This document shows, piece after piece, positions 1 to 10,402 of a DNA stretch of 64,000 nt. The position numbers and the translations under genes are program-made. The stretch comes from Shewanella maritima. GTDB taxonomy: Bacteria; Pseudomonadota; Gammaproteobacteria; Enterobacterales; Shewanellaceae. The stretch spans positions 2,227,501-2,291,500 of the forward strand of contig NZ_CP036200.1 of the NCBI RefSeq assembly GCF_004295345.1, in the 5' to 3' direction. Each line of letters begins with the position of its first letter. Position 1 is the first letter of the stretch. A model generated the notes under the pieces. That model searched no databases, was not told the origin of the DNA, and was given only the letters and a program-made list of their open reading frames with translations.

Positions 1-1040
1 GCTGTCTAAGCCTTCCCACATCGTTTCCCACTTAACATACACTTTGGGACCTTAGCTGACGGTCTGGGTTGTTTCCCTTTTGACGACGGACGTTAGCACC
101 CGCCGTCTGTCTCCCGCATAGTACTCATTGGTATTCGGAGTTTGCAAAGGGTTGGTAAGTCGGGATGACCCCCTAGCCTTAACAGTGCTCTACCCCCAAT
201 GGTATTCGTGCGAGGCGCTACCTAAATAGCTTTCGAGGAGAACCAGATATCTCCCGGTTTGATTGGCCTTTCACCCCCAGCCACAAGTCATCACCGCATT
301 TTTCAACATACGTGTGTTCGGTCCTCCAGTTGATGTTACTCAACCTTCAACCTGCCCATGGCTAGATCACCGGGTTTCGGGTCTACACCTTGCAACTAAA
401 CGCGCAGTTAACACTCGGTTTCCCTACGGCTCCGCTATTCGCTTAACCTCGCTACAAAATGTAAGTCGCTGACCCATTATACAAAAGGTACGCAGTCACG
501 GTCTCAAGAACCGCTCCCACTGCTTGTACGTATACGGTTTCAGGTTCTATTTCACTCCCCTCACAGGGGTTCTTTTCGCCTTTCCCTCACGGTACTGGTT
601 CACTATCGGTCAGTCAGGAGTATTTAGCCTTGGAGGATGGTCCCCCATATTCAGACAGGATGTCACGTGTCCCGCCTTACTCGATTTCATCACTGGTTAG
701 TTTTCATGTACGGGGCTATCACCCTGTGCCGCTGTGCTTTCCAACACATTCCACTAACACCCCAATGACTTAAGGGCTAATCCCCGTTCGCTCGCCGCTA
801 CTAGGGGAATCTCGGTTGATTTCTTTTCCTCCGGGTACTTAGATGTTTCAGTTCCCCGGGTTTGCCTCCTAACGCTATGTATTCACGTTAGGATAATTGC
901 TTATGCAATTGGGTTTCCCCATTCGGACATCGTTGACTCAAATGCTTGTTACTAGCTCGCCAACGCTTTTCGCAAGTTACTACGTCCTTCATCGCCTCTG
1001 ACTGCCAAGGCATCCACCGTATACGCTTAGTCACTTAACC
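1..1040 (-). rRNA. 23S ribosomal RNA, 5' portion (partial)
   Basis: The reverse strand reads as the conserved start of bacterial 23S rRNA, beginning GGTTAAGTGACTAAGCG at about 1040 and continuing to the left edge of the window. Only the first kilobase or so is present; the rest of 23S and any 5S gene lie outside. It is the third structural RNA block of an operon with 16S, tRNA-Ile and tRNA-Ala. Small open frames inside it are not genes. The 5' end is placed by recalled similarity and could be off by a few bases. Confidence 0.97.
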
Positions 1041-1247
1041 ATACAACCCAAATGAGTCTTACTAATGTAAGTCATTCAAGCCACATAGGTGACTAGCTGG
1101 TTTATTTGATAAATCACATCAATGAGTAAACTCATTCATGTGTATCGCCTTAGTTTTAGAATATTCAAGACACTTAAATAGTGTTTTGAGAACTCAATTA
1201 TTTCGCATTTTATGTTTTCACATAAAAATACTATCAGCTTTCCAAAT

Positions 1248-1259
1248 TGTTAAAGAGCG
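1248..1259 (-). promoter_or_regulatory. rrn boxA antitermination element (16S-23S spacer copy)
   Basis: The minus strand reads CGCTCTTTAACA, matching the rRNA boxA sequence bound by NusB/NusE. The same sequence occurs in the 16S leader at 3540-3551. The position, between tRNA-Ala and 23S, is where E. coli rrn operons carry their second boxA. Confidence 0.8.
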
Positions 1260-1264
1260 GGCTT

Positions 1265-1298
1265 AAAAAAGCCAAAGATAAATTGCTTTATCTTTGGC
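1265..1298 (-). other. Terminator-like hairpin in the tRNA-Ala/23S spacer
   Basis: The arms at 1271-1282 and 1287-1298 are perfectly complementary over 12 bp around a 4-nt loop. On the minus strand the stem is followed at once by six T residues (1270-1265), the layout of an intrinsic terminator. It lies inside the rRNA operon, 6 nt before boxA, so it is either a processing stem or a terminator that the antitermination complex must override. Confidence 0.5.
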
Positions 1299-1335
1299 CT
1301 CTCTAACCAAACTAGTAAGTACTGTCAGATGTAAG

Positions 1336-1411
1336 TGGTGGAGCTATGCGGGATCGAACCGCAGACCTCCTGCGTGCAAGGCAGGCGCTCTCCCAGCTGA
1401 GCTATAGCCCC
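1336..1411 (-). tRNA. tRNA-Ala (anticodon TGC)
   Basis: The 76-nt cloverleaf on the minus strand starts GGGGCTATAGCTCAG, carries a TGC anticodon in the loop CTTGCAC, has the T-loop GGTTCGATCCC, and ends with an encoded CCA. It sits in the 16S-23S spacer after tRNA-Ile, the usual pairing in gammaproteobacterial rrn operons. Confidence 0.97.
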
Positions 1412-1524
1412 ATTTACATGCAGTTTGTTTATACGCTAAAACCAAATCAAGCTAATCAAGGCGGGTGATGACGACGTTTAGCCTGCTAAACGAGTTATCA
1501 ACCAGCGCAGAGTAGCGAAGATTT

Positions 1525-1601
<77 letters not shown>

Positions 1602-1630
1602 ATTTATGCTTGTTTCTTTACTCTATTACT

Positions 1631-1696
1631 GCGTTGCTTTTCATCGCTCGGTCGTCGTGTAGTGTACTACACGTCCTCCCTCGCTCTTCAAGCGCC
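1631..1696. repeat. Imperfect palindrome in the 16S/tRNA-Ile spacer
   Basis: A 66-bp imperfect inverted repeat is centred on CGTGTAGT-GT-ACTACACG (1656-1673). The flanking arms pair GCGTTGC/CTCGCTCTTCAAGCGC imperfectly. It would form a long hairpin in either strand. I suspect a dispersed intergenic palindromic unit inserted in the spacer, but copy number cannot be tested here. It may also serve in RNase III processing of the precursor. Confidence 0.5.
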
Positions 1697-1800
1697 TTGT
1701 TCTAGAGCAAATTAACTACGCCTAAACGATTGCGTATAAATCTCTTACTATTAATCAAGTAATCTGTGTGAACACTCAACAAAGTCTAAATTCGTGTCGA

Positions 1801-3352
<1,552 letters not shown>

Positions 3353-3539
3353 AAAGTTTTTACGAACTTTCGTTCGACTCAATGAATTCTACTGTCATGC
3401 GTCAATTTAAATTGAATCATCAATTCAAATTAACTTGTGTCGTATGAACATCAATGAGTTTTAAATTTTGTGACTCACTCGAAAGTGAATCTGTCGAATT
3501 TAAAGCTCTGTGAATGTCCACACAGATTACTTGATAAAT

Positions 3540-3551
3540 TGTTAAAGAGCG
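3540..3551 (-). promoter_or_regulatory. rrn boxA antitermination element (leader copy)
   Basis: The minus strand reads CGCTCTTTAACA, identical to the spacer copy and to the recalled boxA core. It lies about 190 nt before the 16S 5' end and about 30 nt downstream of the P2 -10 element, as expected for assembly of the rRNA antitermination complex. Confidence 0.8.
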
Positions 3552-3579
3552 TTGACCGTTTAAGTGGTCAGGGCTGCGT

Positions 3580-3607
3580 ATTTTACGCATTCCCTTGTGA
3601 GCGTCAA
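3580..3607 (-). promoter_or_regulatory. rrn P2 promoter
   Basis: On the minus strand, TTGACG (3602-3607), a 16-bp spacer and TAAAAT (3580-3585) form a good sigma-70 promoter. It is about 130 bp downstream of the stronger P1-like promoter, mirroring the tandem P1/P2 layout of enterobacterial rrn operons. Confidence 0.6.
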
Positions 3608-3738
3608 GCGTTTTTTCAAACTTTCTTTTCGCCCTTGATTTAAGTGGTTAGTTACCGCTCAAACCAAGCTGTCAGGCTAGCTGCGCTTACTAAGCTTATC
3701 GCTTAATGTTTGCTGCTGCGCCGTGTCAGTGGGTGCGC

Positions 3739-3766
3739 ATTATAGGGGGTTTTGATTGGCGCGCAA
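3739..3766 (-). promoter_or_regulatory. rrn P1 promoter
   Basis: On the minus strand, TTGCGC (3761-3766), a 16-bp spacer and a perfect TATAAT (3739-3744) are followed by the GC-rich discriminator GCGCACCC. A 16-bp spacer with a GC-rich discriminator is the classic stringently controlled rRNA P1 architecture. The upstream region, 3775-3840, is AT-rich, consistent with an UP element. The stretch 3353-4012 otherwise holds only leader RNA and non-coding sequence. Confidence 0.7.
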
Positions 3767-4012
3767 GGGGGGATTTGGATCTTTTTATTCAAGCGTCGAT
3801 CTTTTGTTCAGATCGCTGCATTTTTAATTGATTTCGCCGCTTTTAGGGCAGTTTTAGTGAGAATTTCATTGAAAGCACTGCTTGCAGTATTGAGTTACGC
3901 TTATTTTTTCATCGACTTAAGATGAAATTGGTGGTTAAGCTAGTCATTATTCATTAATATGTAAGCGTTTTTAACAGTATTTTATCAATTCATATTCATT
4001 CGAGACAATTTT

Positions 4013-4477
4013 ATGCAGAAATCATTGATTATGGTTTTGGTTGCAGCACTCGCTGGTGCATTTGTGTTTTCTCAATTTGCAACTGACCTTGCCCCGTTCG
4101 TTAGCTACTTAGTTGGCGTTATTGTAGCGACTCTTATCTTTACTATCTTTGCCACCCCAACAGTCAACCGTGCAGACGAGCCATATAATGGCCCAACCAT
4201 GACACTTTATGTTGGCAACCTTCCTTACCGTGTACACGAAGGTGAAGTCAAAACCTTATTTGGCGAGTATGGTCCTGTTAATTCAGTGCGCCTGGTACGC
4301 GATCGCAAGACCGGACGTCGTAAAGGATTTGGTTTCGTGGAAATGTCAGAAGCTGGTGCTAAGAAAGCGATGACTAAACTAAACGACTACAACTTCCAGG
4401 AACGTACATTGAAGGTACGTGAGGCTAAATCTCAAGAAAACGAAGCTAAGACCGCGAAGCTGAGTAATCGATTTTGA
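4013..4477 (+). CDS. Membrane-anchored RRM RNA-binding protein
   Basis: This 154-residue protein has a strongly hydrophobic first part (about residues 3-25 and 28-48, two likely membrane segments) and then one RNA recognition motif. RNP2 reads LYVGNLPY near residue 64 and RNP1 reads KGFGFVEM near residue 104, both with the aromatic residues that stack on RNA bases. A basic, polar tail follows. Cold-inducible bacterial RRM proteins are usually just the RRM, so the N-terminal membrane part is notable; a shorter soluble form could start at the ATG at 4199. The ATG at 4013 has only a weak GAG before it. Function is inferred as RNA binding at the inner membrane; targets are unknown. Confidence 0.85.
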   Translation: MQKSLIMVLVAALAGAFVFSQFATDLAPFVSYLVGVIVATLIFTIFATPTVNRADEPYNGPTMTLYVGNLPYRVHEGEVKTLFGEYGPVNSVRLVRDRKTGRRKGFGFVEMSEAGAKKAMTKLNDYNFQERTLKVREAKSQENEAKTAKLSNRF

Positions 4478-4512
4478 GTCGGCAGTGGTTATTTATCATT
4501 GCCGACTTTTAT
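4478..4512 (+). terminator. Rho-independent terminator after the RRM gene
   Basis: The stem GTCGGCAGTG (4478-4487) pairs with CATTGCCGAC (4497-4506) with one G-T wobble, followed by TTTTATT. It begins right at the stop codon. Confidence 0.8.
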
Positions 4513-4608
4513 TATTTATTCTTTCTATTAAATCTTTCCCTAAAATTTTATCCTTCAGCCTTATCCCTATCTTATTAGCGCACCTTCACTACCAGCTGCG
4601 ATAATCTC

Positions 4609-5379
4609 TTAGTTCAACAAACTAAAGTGGTCAAAGCCTCTATTAACCATTGCCTGATACAACGACTTAGAAATTTGCTGGGTATAAGCGCAAGATATAG
4701 TGGCATCGTTTACCCCTGCATCCGCAACTAAAGAATCAACCCGAGCTGCAATTGCTGCACCTGAGTCTAGAAGACTAATTGAGTGACTGAATGCTTGGGT
4801 AATTTCAGTTTTTAATAGCGGAAAGTGCGTACAACCTAATACCAAGGTATCAATATTCGGGTTATCAAGCGGGCTGATAATTTGCTGCAACCTCGCTAAA
4901 TCAACACTCTTGCCACTGAGCTTGTCTTCTGCCATCAGCACTAACTCTGACGTACCGAGCAAGCTTACCTGACAATTGGCGGCAAAATCATTGATAAGCG
5001 CCTGAGTATAAGGTCGCGATACTGTTCCCGGTGTCGCAAGTAGCGCGATGTGCTTAGTCTTTGACTGCAAGGCTGCCGGTTTAATTGCAGGCACTACTCC
5101 AACCACAGGAATAGACAACACAGCCCTTAAAGCAGGCAATACGAGTGTGCTTGCTGTATTACAGGCGATAACCACCACCTGCGCCCCCATCTTTGTAACC
5201 TGCTCAGTAACCAGTTTCACGCAGCCAGTAATAAGTGCTTGTTCAGCAAGATCGCCATAAGGCAGACGAGCATTGTCAAACAGGTAATGAATGCTGTGAT
5301 TGGGCAACTGCTTATGTATATGCTCTAGCACTGACAGACCACCAATACCTGAATCAAATACGAGAATGGGACCAGACAA
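4609..5379 (-). CDS. murI: Glutamate racemase
   Basis: MurI interconverts L- and D-glutamate to supply D-Glu for peptidoglycan in the cytoplasm. The 256-residue length is normal. The family signatures are present: DSGIGGLSVL near residue 9 with the catalytic Asp/Ser, the first catalytic cysteine in ACNTAS near residue 73, and the second in LGCTHFP near residue 181. The start codon appears to be TTG at 5379, with a good GGAG about 7 nt upstream; no nearer ATG fits. It lies next to the rrn operon and trmA, the neighbourhood seen in E. coli (rrn-murI-trmA), although btuB is missing here. Confidence 0.95.
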   Translation of the reverse strand: MSGPILVFDSGIGGLSVLEHIHKQLPNHSIHYLFDNARLPYGDLAEQALITGCVKLVTEQVTKMGAQVVVIACNTASTLVLPALRAVLSIPVVGVVPAIKPAALQSKTKHIALLATPGTVSRPYTQALINDFAANCQVSLLGTSELVLMAEDKLSGKSVDLARLQQIISPLDNPNIDTLVLGCTHFPLLKTEITQAFSHSISLLDSGAAIAARVDSLVADAGVNDATISCAYTQQISKSLYQAMVNRGFDHFSLLN

Positions 5380-5510
5380 GCGTTACTCCAAGAATAGGTG
5401 CTTACCACACCTTTTTATATGAATTTACTAAGATAGCTTAATGCCACTGGACATCAGCGGTGTGTAGTATAATATTTGCGCCCTTATTTTACAGCCTTAG
5501 GTGACACAAA

Positions 5511-6608
5511 ATGAATTTAGCAGCCATGGATCCCCAAAACTACCAAGCTCAGCTTGAACAAAAGCAAAGCGAGCTTAGCGAATCTTTTGCTGAATTCACG
5601 CCACCAGCGCTAGAAGTATTTGCATCTGAACCTGCTAACTACCGTATGCGCGCCGAGTTTCGTGTTTGGCACGATGGTGAAGATCTTTACTACTATATGT
5701 TCGACAAAGCACTTAACGAGAAAGTGCGTACTGAGCAATACCTACCAGCGGGCAAGCTTATTAATGACATGATGACCGCATTAATGGAAGAACTTCGTCC
5801 AAATCGTGACTTACGATGGAAACTGTTCCAGGTAGACTTTTTATCGACACTGAGCGGTGAGATTTTAGTGAGCCTGCTGTATCACCGACAACTAGATGAT
5901 GCTTGGCGTGAACAAGCTGAGCAAATGAAGCAGCGTTTGTCTGAGCGCTTTAATGTTAACTTTATCGGCCGCGCGCGAAAGCAAAAAATCGATTTAGATA
6001 AAGACTACGTGGTTGAGTCACTTGAAGTTGACGGTCAAACATTAAAGTACAAGCAAATTGAGAACAGCTTTACTCAGCCAAATGCTAAAGTTTCAGTGAA
6101 AATGCTGGAGTGGGCTATTGATGTCACTAATAACAGCACAGGCGATTTGCTTGAACTGTATTGCGGTAACGGTAACTTCTCTATTGCTTTAGCTAAGAAT
6201 TTCGATCGCGTACTGGCAACTGAACTAGCCAAACCGTCGGTTGATGCTGCCCAGTACAACATTGCCGAGAATAATGTCGACAATCTGCAAATCATTCGTA
6301 TGTCTGCAGAAGATTTTAGCGATGCCATGGCTAAAAAACGCAAATTCAGACGCTTAGAAGGTATCGATTTAGACAGCTATAACTGCAATACTATCTTTGT
6401 TGACCCGCCACGCGCAGGTATTGATGACGATACTCTGGCATTAATGCAAAACTACGACCGTATTCTTTATATCTCTTGTAATCCAGAGACGTTAAAAGAC
6501 AACCTCAAGGTATTGAGCACTACCCATAAAATCAGCCGCTTTGCGCTGTTCGACCAATTCCCATATACCCACCACATGGAATCGGGCGTACTGCTAGAGC
6601 GAAAATAA
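5511..6608 (+). CDS. trmA: tRNA (uracil-5-)-methyltransferase TrmA
   Basis: This enzyme uses SAM to make 5-methyluridine at position 54 of the tRNA T-loop. At 365 residues it matches E. coli TrmA in length. SAM-binding [10 protein letters not shown] (near residue 215), the DPPRAG motif (near 299) and the catalytic cysteine in SCNPETL (near 324) are all intact. The N-terminus [12 protein letters not shown] resembles the TrmA start rather than RlmC/RlmD, and no TRAM domain or Fe-S cysteines are seen. The ATG at 5511 has AGGTGA upstream. It is divergent from murI and ends before a strong bidirectional terminator. Confidence 0.95.
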   Translation: MNLAAMDPQNYQAQLEQKQSELSESFAEFTPPALEVFASEPANYRMRAEFRVWHDGEDLYYYMFDKALNEKVRTEQYLPAGKLINDMMTALMEELRPNRDLRWKLFQVDFLSTLSGEILVSLLYHRQLDDAWREQAEQMKQRLSERFNVNFIGRARKQKIDLDKDYVVESLEVDGQTLKYKQIENSFTQPNAKVSVKMLEWAIDVTNNSTGDLLELYCGNGNFSIALAKNFDRVLATELAKPSVDAAQYNIAENNVDNLQIIRMSAEDFSDAMAKKRKFRRLEGIDLDSYNCNTIFVDPPRAGIDDDTLALMQNYDRILYISCNPETLKDNLKVLSTTHKISRFALFDQFPYTHHMESGVLLERK

Positions 6609-6717
6609 TAGCGCTAGCGCGTAAGGAATAGTGTTAGAGGGAAGAGTTAGTGCTGGCAAATAAATAGCGCATTGGCTTGGTTCTACTAGCAACCAGTGCT
6701 AACACCACAAGATCAAT

Positions 6718-6745
6718 AAAGGCACCATGAGGTGCCTTTATCATT
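6718..6745. terminator. Bidirectional terminator between trmA and fabR
   Basis: The perfect hairpin AAAGGCACC-ATGA-GGTGCCTTT has a U-rich tail on the plus strand and T residues on the minus side as well. It serves the convergent trmA and fabR genes. Confidence 0.8.
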
Positions 6746-6790
6746 TATATGGTCTATCCCACACACAGCAATACCGTGCTGCAATAGAGA

Positions 6791-7414
6791 TTAACTATCA
6801 GCGCGACTTTCCAGCTTGCTTTGCAGTGCATCTGCGCCAGTTGCCACAATTCTTAGCTGCATCACTAATTGGTCAGCCAAACGCTTACGTTCAGCACGCT
6901 TTAAATCTAACGCACTCGCTCCGGCATTAAATACCAAAGTCACCAAGGCCTCTGCCTGCGCGCGAGCTAACTCCTCCGTGCGATTAGCAGTAGCAACGGT
7001 ATAGTGGGTTAGCTCTGAAATAAAATGTTCAATCTCACGTTCAACCGCTGCGCGAAACGCCGCCGATGTGCCAGAGCGCTCATGCAATAAAATACGAAAT
7101 ACGTTAGGGTTAGACTCAAGCACTTCCATAAAGGTATCGACAGAAATACGGATAACACTACCGCCTGCTTCAGCTCGCTGGCGACCTTTACGCATCATCT
7201 GTCTTAGGGTCAATCCACCTTCGTCAACCATGGTTAAGCCAAGCTCATTCATGTCTTTAAAGTGGCGATAAAAAGAGGTTGGCGCAATCCCCGCTTCACG
7301 GGCAACTTCACGCAAGCTTAGGCTAGAAAAACTTCTTTCGGCGCTCAATTGATTAAACGCAGCATCGACTAATGCACGACGGGTTTTTTCTTTTTGTTGA
7401 GCTCTAACACCCAT
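6791..7414 (-). CDS. fabR: TetR-family fatty acid regulator FabR
   Basis: FabR-type repressors sense the saturated/unsaturated acyl balance and control unsaturated fatty acid genes. The protein opens [19 protein letters not shown], very close to recalled FabR, with a TetR helix-turn-helix at about residues 31-52 ([19 protein letters not shown]) and a variable ligand domain after it. I place the start at the ATG at 7414, not the one at 7426, because GGAT lies 8 nt before it and family members begin MGVRAQ. It is divergent from an acyl desaturase, with a FabR/DesT-like palindrome in the shared promoter region, which implies it represses the desaturase. Confidence 0.92.
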   Translation of the reverse strand: MGVRAQQKEKTRRALVDAAFNQLSAERSFSSLSLREVAREAGIAPTSFYRHFKDMNELGLTMVDEGGLTLRQMMRKGRQRAEAGGSVIRISVDTFMEVLESNPNVFRILLHERSGTSAAFRAAVEREIEHFISELTHYTVATANRTEELARAQAEALVTLVFNAGASALDLKRAERKRLADQLVMQLRIVATGADALQSKLESRADS

Positions 7415-7516
7415 TAGATGATCCATTTAGTCAAGATTAATTCACAGATGATACCGTTTTTAAAGCAAAAACACAGCCCTTAGCAACTTGACCCTTAACT
7501 GCTTCCAAGCTAAATT

Positions 7517-7534
7517 AGCTTACACATGTACGCT
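7517..7534. promoter_or_regulatory. FabR/DesT-like operator
   Basis: The sequence AGCTTACACATGTACGCT is an 18-bp inverted repeat with 7 of 8 half-site bases symmetric. It closely resembles the recalled FabR and DesT operator form AGCGTACA-N2-TGTACGCT. It is centred about 40 bp before the desaturase ATG, a position that could overlap the promoter core. Confidence 0.7.
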
Positions 7535-7564
7535 TAATTTTCTTAGTTGTTTTGGATAATTACA

Positions 7565-8671
7565 ATGAAAAAACCACCCATTATCTGGCTTAACGTTATC
7601 TTGTTTGCCAGTACCCTGCTTGCCACTGTTACCCTGATCCCTTGGCGAGCAATCACTCACGGTTTTGATGGTATCGAGATATTTGCGCTGATTGCCTTAG
7701 CCTACGCAAGTGGCTTGTCAATCACAGCTGGCTACCACCGCCTTTGGTCGCACAAAGCTTATAAAGCACACCCTGTAATGCGATTCATGTTCGCACTAGG
7801 CGGCGCGCTGGCCCTGCAAAACAGCGCATTGCACTGGAGTAGCGATCACAGGGTTCACCACAAACACGTTGATAACAACGATAAAGACCCATACTCAGCT
7901 AAGAAAGGTTTTTGGTATAGCCATATCGGTTGGATGCTACGTGAATATCAGGCTAGCCGTTACCACGACTACAAAAACGTGCGCGATCTACAAAACGATA
8001 AGATTGTCATGTGGCAACACAAGCACTACTTACTGCTCGCCATTCTAATGAACGTTGGCCTCCCCGCATTCTTAGGTTGGCTCAACGGCGACATTCTATC
8101 TATGTTACTCATGGCAGGCTTATTGCGTTTGGTTATCGTGCATCACTGCACCTTCTTTATTAACTCATTAGCACACATCTGGGGCTCACAGCCGTACACC
8201 GACAAGAATACAGCCCGCGATAACGCTTTTCTTGCCTTGTTGACATATGGTGAGGGTTATCACAACTTCCACCACATCTTCGAGAATGACTATCGCAACG
8301 GGATTAAGTGGTGGGATTACGACCCAACTAAGTGGTTAATTAAATCAATGAGCTGGGTGGGCCTTGCAAAAGATTTACGCAAAGTACCGCAAGAGCGCAT
8401 TGAAGCAGCCAAATTACAAATGCAGTTGCTGCGTACCAAAAACAAGGTTGCGCATCTGGCAAACTATGATGAGATTGTCGATAAGCTACAAGCTGAGTAT
8501 GAGCTAATGAAACAACACATTAGTGAGTACTACCGCGCCAAGAAAACCTTACTGGAAGCCAAGCGCGATGAGTTGTCAGTGCAAAACCTTACTCAGCAAG
8601 TTGACTCACTTAAGCTTAGACTCGCAGAGCAACAGCGCAGCTGGAAGCTATTGGTCGCCAGTTACGCCTAA
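7565..8671 (+). CDS. Acyl-lipid/acyl-CoA delta-9 type fatty acid desaturase
   Basis: This membrane di-iron desaturase introduces a double bond into saturated acyl chains using O2. The three histidine boxes are visible: HRLWSH near residue 59, HRVHHKH near residue 96, and HNFHH near residue 231. Hydrophobic segments lie near residues 5-25, 30-50 and 155-200. The ATG at 7565 is preferred over the upstream in-frame ATG at 7547, since GGAT lies just before it and homologues start MKKPP. The last 90 or so residues are rich in charged residues, leucine and glutamine, and predict a coiled coil that is not part of the catalytic fold. Divergent fabR and the operator suggest FabR control. Confidence 0.92.
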   Translation: MKKPPIIWLNVILFASTLLATVTLIPWRAITHGFDGIEIFALIALAYASGLSITAGYHRLWSHKAYKAHPVMRFMFALGGALALQNSALHWSSDHRVHHKHVDNNDKDPYSAKKGFWYSHIGWMLREYQASRYHDYKNVRDLQNDKIVMWQHKHYLLLAILMNVGLPAFLGWLNGDILSMLLMAGLLRLVIVHHCTFFINSLAHIWGSQPYTDKNTARDNAFLALLTYGEGYHNFHHIFENDYRNGIKWWDYDPTKWLIKSMSWVGLAKDLRKVPQERIEAAKLQMQLLRTKNKVAHLANYDEIVDKLQAEYELMKQHISEYYRAKKTLLEAKRDELSVQNLTQQVDSLKLRLAEQQRSWKLLVASYA

Positions 8672-8699
8672 GCAATAGTGCTTAATAAGCTCCGGAAAT

Positions 8700-8730
8700 A
8701 ACAAAGCCGCTCATTGAGCGGCTTTGTTAT
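8700..8730. terminator. Bidirectional terminator between desaturase and cysQ
   Basis: The arms AACAAAGCCGCTCA and TGAGCGGCTTTGTT pair perfectly over about 14 bp around a very small loop, with TTATTT on the plus strand. It sits between convergent genes. Confidence 0.85.
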
Positions 8731-8745
8731 TTGCAACTGTTCAAG

Positions 8746-9555
8746 TTAGCCTACAAGTAATTCATCCCAGGGCAGACTTGGCATGCCTACTACGATGAAA
8801 TTAGGGTTTTCTAGACTGTCACGCTCATTGTATGACAAAGGCTGAAGGTTGAGATCCATAATAGCGCCGCCAGCTTCCTCAACAATAATTTGAGCAGCGC
8901 CTGTATCCCACTCACCCGTTGGCCCTAAACGTACGTAACAGTCTGCACGGCCTTCTGCCACTAGGCAGCTTTTAAGCGCGGCGCCGCCGAGTACCACTAA
9001 CTGGCAATGCTTGGCATTATTGAATAGCTTTAGTACTGACTGTGGATCTTGACGACGACTGACTGCAATACGCAAGTGGTCGTGTTTATCTTGATCTACT
9101 TGGTTAGTCTGAATACGGGTTTCGCCTTTAGTATCGCGCTTGTAAGCACCAAGACCCGCAATAGCGTAGTAACAAACTTCTGTCATTGGCGCATAAACCA
9201 CACCAACGATTGGGCGATTGTGCTCAACGAGTGCAATGATCACCGAAAAGTCACCACTGCCTGCAATAAATTCACCTGTGCCATCTAATGGGTCGACGAG
9301 CCAATAGCGTTGCCATTGCTCACGCTCACTCAATGGAATATCGACAGATTCTTCACTTAAGATTGGGATATCTGGGGTAAGCGCAGCTAGTTTGCTACAT
9401 ATAATGTCGTTGGCAGCGAGATCTGCTGAGGTGACTGGAGTGTTGTCGGATTTAATTTCGCGCTCAAAATCACCTTGTTGATAGATCCCGCGGATTTCCT
9501 TACCCGCGCTTGTGGCAATATCGATGACCTGTTCAATGATGTCTTCTGGCTTCAT
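8746..9555 (-). CDS. cysQ: 3'(2'),5'-bisphosphate nucleotidase CysQ
   Basis: CysQ hydrolyses PAP (3'-phosphoadenosine 5'-phosphate) to AMP, relieving inhibition by the by-product of sulfate assimilation. The protein (269 residues) has the Li+-sensitive phosphatase signatures: the metal-binding Glu in LSEES near residue 73, DPLDGT near residue 92 with the key aspartates, and WDTGAAQIIVEEAGG near residue 216. The ATG at 9555 has GGAG 5 nt upstream. It is followed on the same strand by no close partner; nudE, also nucleotide housekeeping, lies 213 nt upstream. Confidence 0.93.
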   Translation of the reverse strand: MKPEDIIEQVIDIATSAGKEIRGIYQQGDFEREIKSDNTPVTSADLAANDIICSKLAALTPDIPILSEESVDIPLSEREQWQRYWLVDPLDGTGEFIAGSGDFSVIIALVEHNRPIVGVVYAPMTEVCYYAIAGLGAYKRDTKGETRIQTNQVDQDKHDHLRIAVSRRQDPQSVLKLFNNAKHCQLVVLGGAALKSCLVAEGRADCYVRLGPTGEWDTGAAQIIVEEAGGAIMDLNLQPLSYNERDSLENPNFIVVGMPSLPWDELLVG

Positions 9556-9768
9556 TACTTCTCCATATACTGGAAACTCAGCGAAAAATACGACTATGGG
9601 TTAACTCTAAATATCTAATATTACTAATTCTAGGCTAGTACTGGGTAAACCGCTTGATTATGGCTAAGGTCTAGTTCAGCCAGTGCCAAGCGGCATATAT
9701 TCTTACGTATAGGTAAGTGAGTCTTGAGACTGCCCGACTAAATCTTGCAGAGCCAAATCTGGTAAAGC

Positions 9769-10323
9769 TTAGCCCTGTTGAGCTAAAAACTGCTGCGCTA
9801 AAAACAAAGCGCTCACGCTGCGAGACTCACTAAAATCAGGGCTAGCAATCAATGCTTGCCAGTCTGCAAGCGGCCACTCTACGACTTCAATAGGCTCTGG
9901 CTCATCACCCTCAAGCTCACTGGCATATAAGTCTTCAGCTAAAAATATCTGCATCTTGCTGGCAAAGTAACTCGGCGCTAGTGATAACTGCTTAAGGTGC
10001 GTCAGTTTACGACTGGCAAAACCAATCTCTTCTTGTAGCTCGCGATTTGCCGCCTCGGCTGCGTCTTCACCAGGGTCTATCAAACCTTTAGGAAAACCAA
10101 TTTCATAATTCTCGGTACCGGCTGCATATTCACGAGCAAGCAATAGCTGACCATTGCGCACTGGCACAACCATTACCGCGCCACTATTGTTGCCTTTCAT
10201 TCTCTCGTACTGGCGCAATTCGCCATTAGAGAACTTAAGATCCACCTGCTCGACTTTAAACAAGCGACTTTGAGCAACCAGTTTAGTAGCTAAGATTTCT
10301 GGTTTAGGGTGCCGCTGTGTCAT
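9769..10323 (-). CDS. nudE: ADP compounds hydrolase NudE (Nudix)
   Basis: NudE cleaves ADP-ribose, AP3A, NADH and related ADP-containing compounds. The Nudix box is complete, from GFPKGLIDPGED through REL to QEEIG (about residues 77-99), giving the G-x5-E-x7-RE-x2-EE-x-G pattern. Length 184 residues matches NudE. The ATG at 10323 has AAGAGG upstream. It is divergent from yrfG, its neighbour in E. coli as well, which supports the assignment over other Nudix enzymes. The 213 nt between nudE and cysQ contain nothing recognised. Confidence 0.92.
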   Translation of the reverse strand: MTQRHPKPEILATKLVAQSRLFKVEQVDLKFSNGELRQYERMKGNNSGAVMVVPVRNGQLLLAREYAAGTENYEIGFPKGLIDPGEDAAEAANRELQEEIGFASRKLTHLKQLSLAPSYFASKMQIFLAEDLYASELEGDEPEPIEVVEWPLADWQALIASPDFSESRSVSALFLAQQFLAQQG

Positions 10324-10402
10324 TCAAGCCTCTTATGTGACGCGTATCAAATTAATAGATACAATCTTACTACGCTAACCACAATCTACAACCGGTATTT
10401 GT

